Part shown: positions 41,753 to 54,637 of the stretch, piece after piece
Layout: every line of letters starts with the position of its first letter
How positions within the stretch are numbered: position 1 is the first letter of the stretch
Assembly: GCA_033239005.1 (NCBI GenBank)
Contig: BSQZ01000006.1
Span: forward strand, 1,450,001 to 1,514,000
Source: Lamellibrachia satsuma
Taxonomy: Eukaryota; Annelida; Polychaeta; Sabellida; Siboglinidae
Reading direction: 5' to 3'
Length of the DNA stretch: 64,000 nucleotides
Program-made: the position numbers and the translations under genes
Notes under the pieces: model-generated
What the model was told of the DNA's origin: nothing
Databases searched by the model: none
The model's input: only the letters and a program-made list of their open reading frames with translations

Positions 41753-42396
41753 TAAAACACGATTAACGTAAATCCGCACATGATACACGCTCGCACACAC
41801 AATTCAATACATCTTTGGGCTTGGGGCATGTGACGTCATTGAAAACTTCGAACAGGTGTCAAGCCTAATATTATTAGGCCCTAGTTATTACTAAATGAAG
41901 ATGGTCTATTGTGGTTTCACTCGCACATTTCTTCCACACCCACAGGTATACAATCGTAGGCCCTGTGGATTGTATACCTGGTGGCTGGTACTCCTGTATA
42001 TCTAAATTTAGCACGAGCACTCTACGCGCAGCTGTAAATCATCCCAGGCTGGTAGGTCATGTATGCCTTGTTCGGGCGAAGTAATGCGACGTAATCAAAT
42101 AAACGCAGAATATTCATACCTTTAGCCACGCATTTGATGAATTCAACGACAACATATCTCATGAATTATCAAGTTCGCGAAGACGCGTACACGACGCATA
42201 CACTCGAACTACGCATCGAACATTTTTGGCACCTGACCGAGGGATTTCCCAGAACCGGTTAAAACGAGAACTCCATGAAATGCCGACACTGGTATCGCCC
42301 TCTGGGAGACTTATTGGAAACGACATTAGTTGTAACTCCACCAGGGTATGAAAATAAGAATTTTACGTTTCAGGCATTCGAAAGGATACTGTTACT

Positions 42397-45300
42397 ATGG
42401 GGAAATTAGCAAAACCGCAACGAAGTAAAAAACACAAAAAAATTAAGGCTGTTGACCCATTTTATCATGGAAATAGGAAACAATTTATTGACAGGTGAGT
42501 AAAAAATATAAAAGTATCAACAATATTGTGATTGATATGGCGATAATTAAGGATTATGGTATAAACGTGGTCTTCGTTCCAAAATAGCCCTTTCCAGGAG
42601 TCTGCATGTTAAAGAGTTTAGAGACCACACGCTCTACGAGTCAACGACAGGTTTATATCCTGGGCCCGAGTGAGTGTTATTTTACTTCCCCTGCCCTTTG
42701 GCAATTCGTTGGCGTGGCGTGTCCCCGGCTTTGACTGTCTTTGGTCTTCGGCTTTGCCTAGCAAATTACAGGCAGAAATAAAACTGGACAGTTATACATA
42801 AATACTTGAAGCGTAGGGCGGAGGATTATACGAGTCAACGCTTGACTCCCTCCCTCGTCGGCTCCTCGGCTGCATCAACTATATATAAGAAATCAAGCGC
42901 AGAACTACAGGCCAGTCAGTCTAACCAGCATAGGCTATAGCCAAGTATAGGAGGAAAAATATTAGAGCAAATAATCAGAGACAATGTCACTGAACACATG
43001 AAAGATAATGACCTGTTGAGTGACAAACAATTTGGTTTTATTAAGGGTCGCTCCACAGTTCTCCAACTACTAAAAGTACCTGACTCCTGGACCGAGACAC
43101 TAGAAAATGGTGGATGTATAGATGTAGTTTACTGTGACTTTATGAAAGCATTTGACAAGGTTCCACATCGTCGACTTATAGGGAAACTCCAGAGCTATGG
43201 TATCAAGGGAAAAATTCTAGACTGGGTTGCAGCTATGCTGTCCCACAGAAGTCAACACGTTAAAGTTAACAACTCATTCTCATCTTGGCAGGAGGTCACC
43301 AGTGGTATACCACAAGGATCAGTGATTGGCCCTCTGCTATTTGTGATCTTTATAAATGATTTACCAGAAGTTATTAAGAGCTCTGAGCTATTCCTATTCG
43401 CAGATAATATGAAGCTCTTCCATGCAATCTACACTGAAGAGGACTGCACAAGTTTGCAACAAGATCTAATCCTTGCCGAACAATGGACAAACACATCACT
43501 CTTAAAATTTAATCCAAATAAATGCAGCCACATGAGAATCGGATTATCAAACATTAGAAATGACGGATACACACTGGGACCTGAACACACAACAATTACA
43601 AGCACAGACAAGGTGAAAGATATCAGAGTCACTTTCGATTTATCGCTTAACTTTGAGGCACATATGTCAGAAAAAAAAATAAAGCCAATTCGCTTATGGG
43701 GATAATTCGCCGAACTTTCGATCACATGGATGAGCAGTGTTTTTGTACAATTTGTAAGTCTCTTATCCGCCCACGTATCGAATATGCTAATCAAATATGG
43801 TCTCCACACCTAAAGAAGCGTATCACATTTCTTTAAATGTTCAACGTAGAGCAACCAAATTAATTCCTGGTTTTAAAGACATTGAGTATAAAGAACGTCT
43901 ACGGAAACTGAAATTACCAACTTTAGCATACCGTCGCCTCAGAGGAAACATGATTGAACTATATAAAATCCTAACAGAGAAATATGATGCAGCTGTCTCA
44001 TCCAATTTTGTGATATGGAGGGTCAATGAATCAGATACGAGAGGGCACCACCTAAAAATATTTAAAGAAAGATGTCAATTAAACATTTTATAAAAACTCA
44101 TTTATACACCGATGCACAGATATATGGAACAGCCTCCCATAGTCTGTGGTAGGAGCTCCATCGGTACAGTCCTTTGAGAGGAAAATAGACAAGTTGTGGC
44201 AAAATCATCCAATCAAACTAGATTACACTGCCCCACCCCTATCCTGGAAACCGTCAAATGCATGCGCTCAATCTGAACTGACGATAAACGCGAGAGCTGG
44301 CATAAGAGGCAGTACAGCCTAATAGCCAGAAGAAGACCTGTAAGAACCTGTAAGAAGAGGAGGATCAAGTTAAAAGGGACCCGGCGTCGGATATTGTATG
44401 TTTCAGCCTAGGCAAACTTGTCCGCCCCACTCTTCGTCTCTGTTGCGAAAGTCCACACCGGGTTTTATTAACTCACTGATTTGGGCTTTCCGTAGCCAAA
44501 TGGCTACAGAACTAATAACTTAAGTTTTAAAACCAATACACACTAACCATTTCACATATGTTTTCCGTGACATACAACCGACACTTGGGCGTCAAGAAAC
44601 TGAAGAAATGTGCTCCAAATAATTATTTATGAGTACATTTATCGGTCACACAGAAAAGATTTCATAAATAGCCGCCATACTGTGCACATGATGTTACCTT
44701 TGGGTCACATGATCAAACGCGATTTCGTGTAGAATGAGGCCAGAGTGGGCCAGCAGTACAGACATAAATAAAACACCCATTAGTGAGTTAGTAGTTTATA
44801 GGGAGATGACTAATGATGTAACTTTATGGCCAGCAGACGGCAATTCTTAGCGTGACCTTATATAGATCTACGATAATCCCGTTTGGTAATCTCGCTCACA
44901 ACAACATCCGGTTATATACAAATGTTGACAAGCACATGCGTTCTGACAAAAAGGTAATAATTTCACAATTTTACATGGTTATTGTCAGGTAACTTTAGTG
45001 ATATACATGTAAGAATGCATACAGACACGAAAGACGTGTTTATTGCTCTGTTTATGGCGTTTTTGTAAGGTTTCACGTTTCATGAAAATACTTATGTTTT
45101 AGCCGAGCGAGAACTTCGTCTTACATCAGCAACAGCCAGATAGAAAAAATTGTATGGCGATTAACTTTGCCTAGTTTCAGCCCAACCATTTTGGTGTAAC
45201 TGTTGAACCGCTAGCATGGGCCAAACCCACCATTTATTCAACCGATGCTGGCAGGCTCTGGACCGAAAATGACTTATGACATTATTTGCCATTTCAATAA

Positions 45301-48300
45301 TTTTACCGATTGTCAACTGTATACATTCTAACTGCGGAATATTCTTATTCGCTAAAATTTATACAATTATTCTAACAATACTTCATTTCGATTTGCAACA
45401 ATTGAATTGATTTTAATTAAGCATTAACATATAACACAAAATACCAAAGTACAAAATATATTATTATAAAATGAAATAGTTATTTGTTTAATCCACAGAC
45501 ATCTTTAGAATCAAGTTTAGGCATTAATTACTTAAATTGTTATCATTGTTTAATTATGTCAGCTGCTTTGGTTTATTTGATGGATATTGTTCTATATGCA
45601 ATTATATATAATAATATTATGCGTTTGAGCTTGTGTGTATGTATTTGTGCGCAATCATAATTTCCTTTTTTTTATTGAAGCACAACATGTACAGCATTGG
45701 TTGTAGTGAATTCTGTTACTAATGTGGGCCAAAATGTTTCGATTGTAGCTGAATTCAGTACCTACGCACATTTTCTACGAAGTGGGCCGAACCATCCATG
45801 AAGCACAGCTTTGTCTGTACTAGGCCTTACGGCTGCTTTAGTGTCATATCCAAAAAAAGCAAGCTGAAATGAACAAAATTACCCTAGCTTCGCAATGGCA
45901 GCAGGTTGACAGATTGGCAGTATGTACAAGACTCAAGACATGAACATTTTCAACAAGTTGGTAGAGAATTACAAAGTAACAATTTTCTTCTATTAAGTTC
46001 AGTTGAGATTTACTTACTCGATATCTTGGCTGTCTACAGTAGCCTTCATCAGGAACTGAATTATGGGACTAGTTCTTCTACCCAATTGGCAAGGCAAGCA
46101 GGCCGTCCTGTACGTGGTCGAGTTGGTATCCTCCCTCGTCTCGATTCAGGATTGGTGTTGTCTTTCTGATCCATAATGGCCTCTTTAATCCACACAACTG
46201 TTACTGTCTGAATGGTCTGTTGCTGCAGACTTATGCTCTATTGTCTTGAATCCAGAACTGTGTGGTGAACAGCTCTGGTCATATCCAGTTAATATCTTGA
46301 CCGTGAGTCAATTGAGTAAGCTAAATTGTCTTTTATGTACACTTCTTGAGAAATATAGACTGCATTGAGAACACACATAAATAAAAAAATAATCAATTAC
46401 AAACATATTGCTGCTGTAGAGACAGTGAAAAAGTGAACAGTCGACCATTGAAGGAAGACTGGCAGGATGTGCCCTCTACAGTTAAAGAAATCATGCGATT
46501 GAAGAAAGAAGCTAAGACAATGCCAAGGAGAAGGAAGAAGAAAAAGAACCATTTAGGTTAGTGCGTTGAAATGGATTGTATTAGTAGGTATCGTGCAGTT
46601 GAAACAAGTCTAGCATCACTAGAATGAATTACATAATGAAGTAAAAATGTATAATATAGATTGTTTAAACAGCAATGAGAAAGGCATTTTTAAAGATGTT
46701 ATGATTGGTGCTATACTTAGAGCTGGAAACTTCGCTGTTTGGATGTTTTCTTAATATGTGTCTTGGCTGATGAGATGTTGATTAATGATTGGAAAAAGGC
46801 ACCCGTTGGTCACACAAGCAGTAGTGTACATTTGTTTAAAAATTTGCTAATGTTATCATGATTGCATCTTTTAATCACATATTTACTTATTTTGTAAAGA
46901 ATTTTGTAAAGATGATGATAACTGCTCAAAATTATAATTACATGTTTATTATTTACATCGCAGTTGTTAATTATTTACAGCGCAAATCTGGTTCATTGAT
47001 GTCCAAATATGTAGTCTGTGAACAGTTTATGTAACATCCGCAGTCAATTTAATAAAAGAAATCTATTTTGTTCCAATCACTGAAAGAATTGACTTTAGTC
47101 GTTATATCTGGTAAGGCTCAAAATGGTGAATAACCAAAATGGTAAACACTGTGCGGGTGAATGCCGATCATGGACTTGACTTCCATCCTCTCACAGATCA
47201 CATGACAAAGTTGTGAAAGTTTTCAGTGTTTCCATTTTCACTTCAGTTAATGTTTGCCAGGTGATTTCACAAAAAAACTAAGTACAAAAGTTGCACAAAC
47301 GAGCTGGCGTGTTGCAGTAGATACTAGTTAGGTTCGATTTTTCACAATGAATTTAAAATGAGACTAGCAAAAAATCAAATTGAGGAGGAGGAACCTGTAC
47401 ATATCAGGTAAATTTTTTGCATTTTGCTCTGATTTTATTCACTGTTTGTTTCTGACAGAGTTAGCATCACAACCTGTTGTGAAAGAACGTGGCATGACAC
47501 GTCCCCTGAAACCAGTGCCAGACTTCAAACAGGGGCCTCGAGAGTCGGAGTCACACTTCATGCACCGTATAGAGAGAGAGTCGAGTGCCCTACTCAACAA
47601 GGTCAAGCTGGAAGAAAAGTTCAAGGTCAGTCTGAAATGTCAGCTTATGGTTGCTGAATTTCAGTTTTGAGGAACCCATTGTAGAAATTAGAATGCCCTG
47701 AACAATTTTGATCCAGGTCACTAGCCTGATAAGTAAACACTTATTCTAGTAACCCACCATCAACACTTGTATTATGCATTTGGCTAAATTATTTTACATA
47801 TATATTGTGTAATATACGGTTGATAAAAAATCCCTCCTCAATTAATTTAGCCCATCATGAATCAGGTGTGTGTATGTTCATATCTGTAGTGCATGAATAG
47901 TTGTTAAAGTAATATACACACCTGGTTTAATTAATACTTTTGTTAAAATCAATGAAAGAATTTATTTTGATCTTTATATAATGTAACTTGTGAAAGTCAT
48001 ATGACAGTATGTACTGAGTCACATGACAGTATATATTATAGTATAAAGGTGTTAGACCACCTGTTCAATTTTGACTGGTTCCATTAAAAGTTTGTCCGAT
48101 GATTTCATCAAAATTAATTAACACATTTGTATCAATGAGCTATCATGTTGTAATAGACACAAGGGACTTCACACATAACCAACATTTCAACATGAACTCT
48201 ACTTTTCATTATTTTGTGTAATTTCATCTTCCTTCCGCCCCCGTTTATATATACATGTGAGCAAAATTTAAAATGGATAATAATATTGCAAAGGCCATGA

Positions 48301-50227
48301 CATGTGCATAGGCGATGGACTGATGGTTAAACAGTGATAAACATAAGATGTATGGACTCAAGCAGACATGACAGATTAGATAATCAAAGTACCTGTGTTC
48401 ATTCCATACAGGTGGATCTTGATATTGCTGCAAACGGCGAAGTCAAAGTGAAGAAACAGAAACGGAGTAAAAAGAAAAAAGAGTTAGTAACAAAAACATT
48501 CTTTTACACATAATGTCTGGTTAGTTTCAGATTGTTTTACTCTCAATAGCTACTTGTGTGTTAATGTTATTTTTGTAATGCTTAATTCTAAAATACAGTA
48601 GAGTGGAACTCCACTATTAAGTTCACTTGGCTAAAGTGACTGTTATGGAAATAATTTGGGACTGTCCCAGGGTGACCACAATGGCGAAGTGGCTGTGTTT
48701 GATTGGTCCCTCTTTTCATGGTACTATTCCATTTATTAGAAATCTGCTTACAGGCGACAAAAGATGAAAGATATGAGGAAAAAGGATCAAAAACTGCAGC
48801 GTCGTGATAAGAAGAAAACCGGATTTGAAGAACTGAATGGTAAGTTAGAGATAAAATTTACATTGGTTACGTTAAATACATGTAAAATGTTATTTTCACA
48901 TAATATGCTGATGAAGAAATGTTGTATACACTTTACATACTTGCAAGTGCAAACAAATGCAAATTTTGCCTTTAAACTTAGTAGTGTTAATCTGTCATCA
49001 GCATTTGTCAACCACTAAAACGTGGCATTTTTTGCTATGAAGGCAAATAATCTGGCCATAATTGATTAGAAAACTGGTTCAAAAGCGATGTCCAAAAAAA
49101 TTAAACATGCCTTTGGTGGGTGTACATTTTAGCAACAAGATAATTTAGCACAACATCTATTGTTACTATTTTTTTTATTTAGTACCTTGATAAAAGGTAA
49201 TGTAGTACAGGAATATTAGTGTGTAACAAAGGTTATGTATCTTTTCTTCAAAAGAATTTGCCTTGATACCTGCTGCCATTGTGATTGTTATTTGATCAAA
49301 CTGGCATGGGTATTGCAATTAACTGAATGCATGTTACACCTGCATTGTATTTTTCAGACGATGTTGCATTTGGTGAGGTAGCTTCAGAACCACCAGCCAT
49401 CACTGCTATGCCAAGGAAGGCTGCTCCCACTACAAAGAACAGGGTGTGTTTACTGTCAAATATATTAGTTGCTATACACTCTGCTTAAAAAGCTGCGATA
49501 AGAATTGTAAAAATGTCTCCTTCATTCCTGGTCACAATCGTGGTAACGGACATTGTTTATGAGGTAGGGGTATACAGCGTACATTGTATTGTGATGCATT
49601 TTGTGTGTGTTTGTAAGTGGATCTTGCTTGACTTGCATAATAATATTAAACATTCTTATATTACACGTCACCTAAAACATATTTAAATGTCGCAGGATTT
49701 CATACTTTTTACTAAAATCCAATAATATTACAAAATATAACAATAAAAAAAATTTATTTACGAATTGTTTAACTGTCATTGGATATTTCTGACATATTTG
49801 TATACTTGTTATTAAAACTTAGAAATAAGCAAATCTGAGAGAAGGGCATTTCTCGTTTGTACTACCATTTACATTGTTATTGTTATCAGATAAAATATAA
49901 TTATATTTAAAAAAAAACATTTTGTAATTACCTACATGCATTACAGATATGTTGATATTGTGTTTACATGCACTTTGGGGATGATTGAGATCAGTGTGTA
50001 ATCTTGTTTGATAGCCTGGTGTGAAGTCATTGCTGTTGAAGAATATCATCCATGAGAACCAACTTCGCAATCCTTCAGTGAACGTGCACCGTCATATAGG
50101 AGAAACTACAAAACGACGCAATTTATCGATGGCACGACAAAAGACTCTGGACTGTGAAAGAGAACGTGTGATTGAGATCTATCGGACAATGAAAGCTGAA
50201 AAATTAAAGGCATCAATGAACATCTAG
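42397..50227 (+). CDS. CCDC137: CCDC137, nucleolar coiled-coil protein, 285 aa, 7 exons
   Basis: Exons: 42397-42494, 46420-46556, 47459-47625, 48412-48482, 48754-48839, 49358-49443, 50015-50227, all GT-AG with matching phase; stop TAG at 50225. The product is very basic, with Lys/Arg runs in every exon. Family landmarks: the early VPSTVKEIMRLKKE segment (human IPFRLREIMRSRQE), the KPVPDFKQGPRESESHFMHR segment (human VPKFKQRKGESDGAYIHRM), a Lys-rich middle coiled coil, and a C-terminal MARQKTLDCERERVIEIYRT. Length is near human (289 aa). Vertebrate CCDC137 is nucleolar/chromosomal; it binds retinoic acid receptor alpha and is targeted by HIV-1 Vpr. The first exon carries MGKLAKPQRSKKHKK, a likely nuclear/nucleolar signal. 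Intron 1 (3.9 kb) hosts a dead LINE and a Penelope fragment. Confidence 0.92.
42890..44235 (+). pseudogene. LINE reverse transcriptase pseudogene in CCDC137 intron 1
   Basis: Begins at NYRPVSLTSIG (42905, with a break) and continues in one frame, 42998-43705: LLSDKQFGFIKGRST, VYCDFMKAFDKVPHRRL, SGIPQGSVIGPLLFVIFIND and the active-site box, which reads FADNMKLF instead of FADD. A frameshift and a stop follow, then RRATKLIPGFKDIEYKERL and LKLPTLAYRRLRGNMIELYK to 44093, and a decayed tail. The Asp-to-Asn change plus frameshifts mean it is dead. Jockey/CR1 superfamily, a different lineage from the 5.2/29-kb family. Confidence 0.92.
44399..44470 (+). mobile_element. SINE family 2 body fragment
   Basis: CTAGGCAAACTTGTCCGCCC and CACTCTTCGTCTCTGTTGCG match the body of the SINE at 59500-59845 (CTGGGCAAATTTGTTCACCC and onward). 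Short and diverged. Confidence 0.45.
45905..46290 (-). mobile_element. Penelope-like element 3' end
   Basis: The minus strand encodes, with frame breaks, IEHKSAAT and WIKEAIMDQKDNTNPESRRG (compare RKIKEAINI...MNRD at 14.7 kb). The 3' motif CCTGATGAAGGCTACTGTAG and AGCCAAGATATCGAG follow, characteristic of Penelope 3' UTRs. Located in CCDC137 intron 1, antisense. Confidence 0.65.
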
Positions 50228-50449
50228 GAGTGGTGGGGGTAAAATATTCACTTAGGGGTGATTTAAAAACATTGACATTGGACACTACACAACATTTTTG
50301 GGGGATGGGTTTAGAGGCTGTTTTGTTTAGTGTTGTACATTGATGTATTTTCCCATAAACATTGTTTAGTTTCCAGGTATTTTGTGAGTTACTCCTTTTT
50401 TTAGAAACAGTATATCTTGTGTTGCCTATGGATGTATCTGTTAACAATG

Positions 50450-50455
50450 ATTAAA
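50450..50455 (+). terminator. CCDC137 polyadenylation signal ATTAAA
   Basis: Common variant hexamer 223 nt after the stop codon. Confidence 0.45.
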
Positions 50456-53400
50456 CAAATTGACCACATATTGACTTGCTAGCTAGAATCATATACTTGA
50501 AGAACAACACAAAAATATTCACACTGCACTTGTGTATGATTGGCTTATGTGTAATTAAATGCAAAACACATGATTGTGATCCCACCAAAACTGTCTTTTC
50601 ACTTTATTACAATGATGGTATGCATATTTTTGCACTGCATTGTCCAATCACCTATGCTGGTATAGGCACGTAGACTTATCTATGGACAAAGTGAAAGTGT
50701 TGGTCAATTTCACAATTTGTATTTATATAATTTTAACCTGACAAATGTCTGATGATGATCAAAAATAGCAGAATATTGTCAGCACGATTCTATGTTGTGA
50801 TTTTGAATATGTCGTGTGAAATTGGGTCGAGTACTGAGCACCCACCAATATGTGGAGTAAACAAGTGTGGTAAACCTGAGAAAAAAACAGGCATGCCACC
50901 TAGTGAGGAAAAATTTGCATAATTCAGATCTGCACATTTTTTATGAAAACAAAATACAAACAATTGTTAGTGAGAGACATCTATGCAGTCTAACAATAAT
51001 TATGATTATGTTTTTGTTAGATTCCCGTGATGGTTTGTAAAATGTTAAATAGTGCAACAACCTCAATCTATATTAATACATTTAACATTGTTTTCTGGTT
51101 TAAGTAACATTTTAAGCTAATTGAAAAAAATCATGTAAGCTTACAATAAAATGTTGTCCGACCTAGATAACTGAGATATTGTTTGGTGATTGCACACATT
51201 AAAAAGCTAAAATACGTATAGATGCCTATTAATTTTACCCAGGTGTCACAAGAGCCTGGAATTTACTCCCACAGAAGTAATAATTTATTGGATGAGACTC
51301 CCGTCGATTAATTCCTTTCAGCAGGCTGTGAGCACAGCCAGACTACACGCAGTCAGTGTTTACTCAAATTCTTGCTCCAGGTTAAGAATGTAAAAGGCTA
51401 ACAAATAGTACCCTGTTGATTTTAGCGACAAACATTATTTGCACAATTTATATTATTTTGTCACGTTTATGTACCAAGCACACGCACCACAACTCTCGCG
51501 TGTCTGCTAACGAACGAAGTGATAGTGCGGGGGGTCCGCGTAAACTAGACGGATGAAGATTGTTTATCTTAGCCATGTGGTTTTGACGTCGAGCCATGAC
51601 ATCCCGGAAGTACATATCATCCAATAAGCAACATGCCTGGTCGCCATTGCGTTGCCCGGATGTTTCCGACATAGTACGAGTGGAAGCCGACGTTTATCTT
51701 GTGAAAGCGTGGGATATAATTTTCTCGAGGTAAGAATTGGAGCTGTTTAATCACCAATCACGGTATGATACCCTGCCCAATTTATACATATTTCAACCCG
51801 CCAGGTGCATGCCAGATGCTTAGTCAGAGATAGTGTGAACTGAGATCGTTTTTATGCGGATGTAGTAGCGGGTTTGAAGAGCTGGCGGCAGCTTAAAAGT
51901 TCGACTGACAAAAGCGTGGAAATGGCTTCCTCGGCCATGCTTGTCGACCTAATACCGGCTAGGCTAATCGACAGTTACTTAATCACACTAGCTCCTTAAC
52001 GACATTCCCGTGAGATTGCTGCTATTTCGTATGTGGCACGACTATGGTATTTGGGGAACGACAAATGGAACAGATCTATGCGATATGGCCGAGGCAGCAG
52101 TGAGTAGCCTTTTTGCACGTCGCCGTCGGTGACGTATGTTATCCGTGTCATTTCGATAGGCTTCCGCGGTGCCGGTGGGTGATAATGGATCGGTTTACAA
52201 AGTAATTCTGGCGCTCACGGTTCACAATAAATTGTCAACACTGACCAGATTGTTACTCGATTACCTATTAATCAATGCACTCATTGTCGATTATACAAAA
52301 TCTATGTTTTTAGGTTAACCACGTCTAAACTAGTCTAGACGTATGAAAAATGTGCTTTGAAAATGACATTATTCATTAAAGTAACTCTGCATTTTACACC
52401 AATGTTTATGGCTTAGACATCACACATCTAAAATAGTACAAATATGGGTAAAGCAAAGGTGCATTAGTCTGGCCAAAATTATTAATGCTATTAAACAACA
52501 TTTTGACCTAATTTTTTTCGATGCTAATGTGTTCTTTGTATCACTCCCCATCAGTTCAGATACACAACAGATGTATATTTGTAAAAAAATATTGTGTTTT
52601 TGCACACTTTTAGTGCCCAAAACAATGCTATACTGGCAATAGCCAGTATTGTTAATATGGCGATCATCCGAAATGTGCTGTACCTGGAAGAAGTAACAAT
52701 ATCATGATGGCATCAGAACTGGAAAGGCGGTTTCACTTGAATCGCATTATAAAAAAGAAAAAAATTGAAGAAAAAGTGCAATTTAATCTTACGAAAAACT
52801 CTATAAATCAACAATTTAATGTTAGAAAGCCCAAAAATCGAACCACCCACTTCCTAAAGAGGCGACATCTATGGGAAACGTAGGCAACCTGTTTTTAGCA
52901 TAGCAAAAAAAAGAAAAATATAAATAGAATGTAAAAAAACATAGATCATATATATCATAGTTTAATTAAAAGTTCACAGATCGTTCAAATATCTTTGAAT
53001 TTTACTCGTAGACAAATGTTTTGCTTTCCCAAATCACAAAATAAAAAATATTAAAATTCTTCAGGGGACAGTCATGGCAAAACGTGACTTTGAAGTGTTT
53101 AGTTTTAGCATTACTAAAAGATGGTTGTCGTTTTGGAAACTGCAGCCATTATGAATTTTGAGGAACAAATTTATAGATATATTTTCGTAAAAATTTATAT
53201 CTACAGGATAATTATTAAAACGTAGACATCGTTCACACCCTATGTAGCAACTCTTGTGAAAGTGTGGTTGGTTCTGAAAAGAGCTGTTTTCGTTCTTCTG
53301 TTGACTGTTGGGCAAAGCAAGAGGATTTGAACCTGGATTCTCTCAATTGAGAGCCAAACGTTCTAACCATTGTGCTACCGCGCACTATCAGAAATATCTT

Positions 53401-54611
53401 TCTGTACTTATAAATGCTATTTAAATGTCAACTCAGACAGTACTGCCAAGAGTAAAGAAGCCACCAGACCCACAGCTGCATAAAGAAACAAACCGCAGCT
53501 TAATATCAGATTTGTCGAAATACAATTAAAATGCTGTCTGTTTGTGTTTTTAAATGATTAGTACAGCTTGAAATATTGCTGAACTTCACTTCAGAACACT
53601 GCATTGGTTATCTGTCTGCGAGTTCCATGTGCTCATTTGCATATCGATGTTAAATAACGCTACACTGGAACGTTTCCAACTACTACGCATACAACCCGAA
53701 TGTCAAATAAGGTAATGTCTATCTAAACTTGACTAAACACTGCCTTCATAAAAGTGGAAATATCCACAGTACATTAGAATTTTATGTGTCAGAACTTATG
53801 GTCAACTGGCCACCTAGACGGAACAATGACGAAGATGTTGGTGGCAGATAAAGTTGACGCTACATTGTCAGTGTGTAAAGACTAAGGGATGGCCATTTTC
53901 AAGTGTTTCACAACTGAATCACAACCTTTTTATGACAGCTTCTTTGACAGGTATGTTGAAATAAATTAAACACAGTTATTTAGTAGAGCAATTAGGCAAA
54001 GAAATCAACATTTTGGGTAGTAAAAACATGCAATGATTGTTTTAATTCCTTTTTCCAGTAGACCAACAGGTAAAATCAGGCAACCGGACCTCTGCTAATT
54101 TAAAACCCTGGACTTGTGGCGGTAGTGGGAACTTGGCATAATTGCAATCTGGCTTGTTGTTTTATGAATTGTGTAATTAATCCAGCAAATAATCATATAC
54201 ATTTACCAAATTTTATATCAGTATCAAGAACATTGTATCACCATTTCAGTGATAATAAACAAGTTTTAAATGACCGCAAATTAAAATGATATGCCCTGGC
54301 TGTGTAAAAACTATACATGGCAGCCGTATGTCATCGCTTGTGCTTAGTTCGACTTCATGGTGTATAATAAACTTTTTATGTGGTGAGGAAAACAACAGAG
54401 GATTTTTAATATTGCTTAAATACAAATTGGAATTTCAGTTTGAAAAGGTAAAACATTGGTGGATTCTGCCTGTCTTCCATGATTACAGAATTTCTGTTCG
54501 AAATAGGTGAATTCGGTTTGAAGTACTGGCCATCAAGCTGGTATTAGTAAGGTGGACCGCGTAAAGCAGTCCATAAATGCACATGTTCATATATTGTTTG
54601 TGTGTTTGCCA
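50456..54611. other. CCDC137-USP36 intergenic region with possible 5' UTR exon
   Basis: No coding exon is recognised. The 51480-52150 part is GC-richer with many CpGs, as expected of a promoter. A donor CTCGAG before GTAAGAATT at 51729 could end a non-coding first exon of the USP36-like gene, joining the acceptor at 54611. A SINE head lies at 53312-53392. Otherwise AT-rich unique sequence. Confidence 0.4.
53312..53392 (-). mobile_element. SINE family 1 tRNA-like head, body missing
   Basis: The minus strand reads like a tRNA: GCGCGGTAGCACAATGGTTA (A box), CTCTCAATTGAGAG in the anticodon-arm region and CCAGGTTCAAATCCTC (B box). Pairing of the acceptor ends is poor and the sequence resembles the heads at 38.0 and 58.7 kb, so it is called a SINE fragment rather than a tRNA gene. 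Confidence 0.55.
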
Positions 54612-54637
54612 GGTGATGCCCATGTGTGCCATATGCT

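Larger units (their letters stand above)
40091..42396. other. OXLD1-CCDC137 intergenic region
   Basis: No gene. Holds two LINE 3'-tail fragments (listed), a CTCF-like TCTCTAGGTGGCAGCA at about 41212-41227, and a perfect 13-bp inverted repeat (41943-41955 with 41968-41980). The promoters of the divergent genes should lie at the two ends. No TATA box is obvious. Confidence 0.5.

Noticed and set aside
53312..53392. Possible tRNA gene on the minus strand
   Set aside because: A and B boxes are present, but the acceptor stem does not pair and it matches SINE heads elsewhere in the window.
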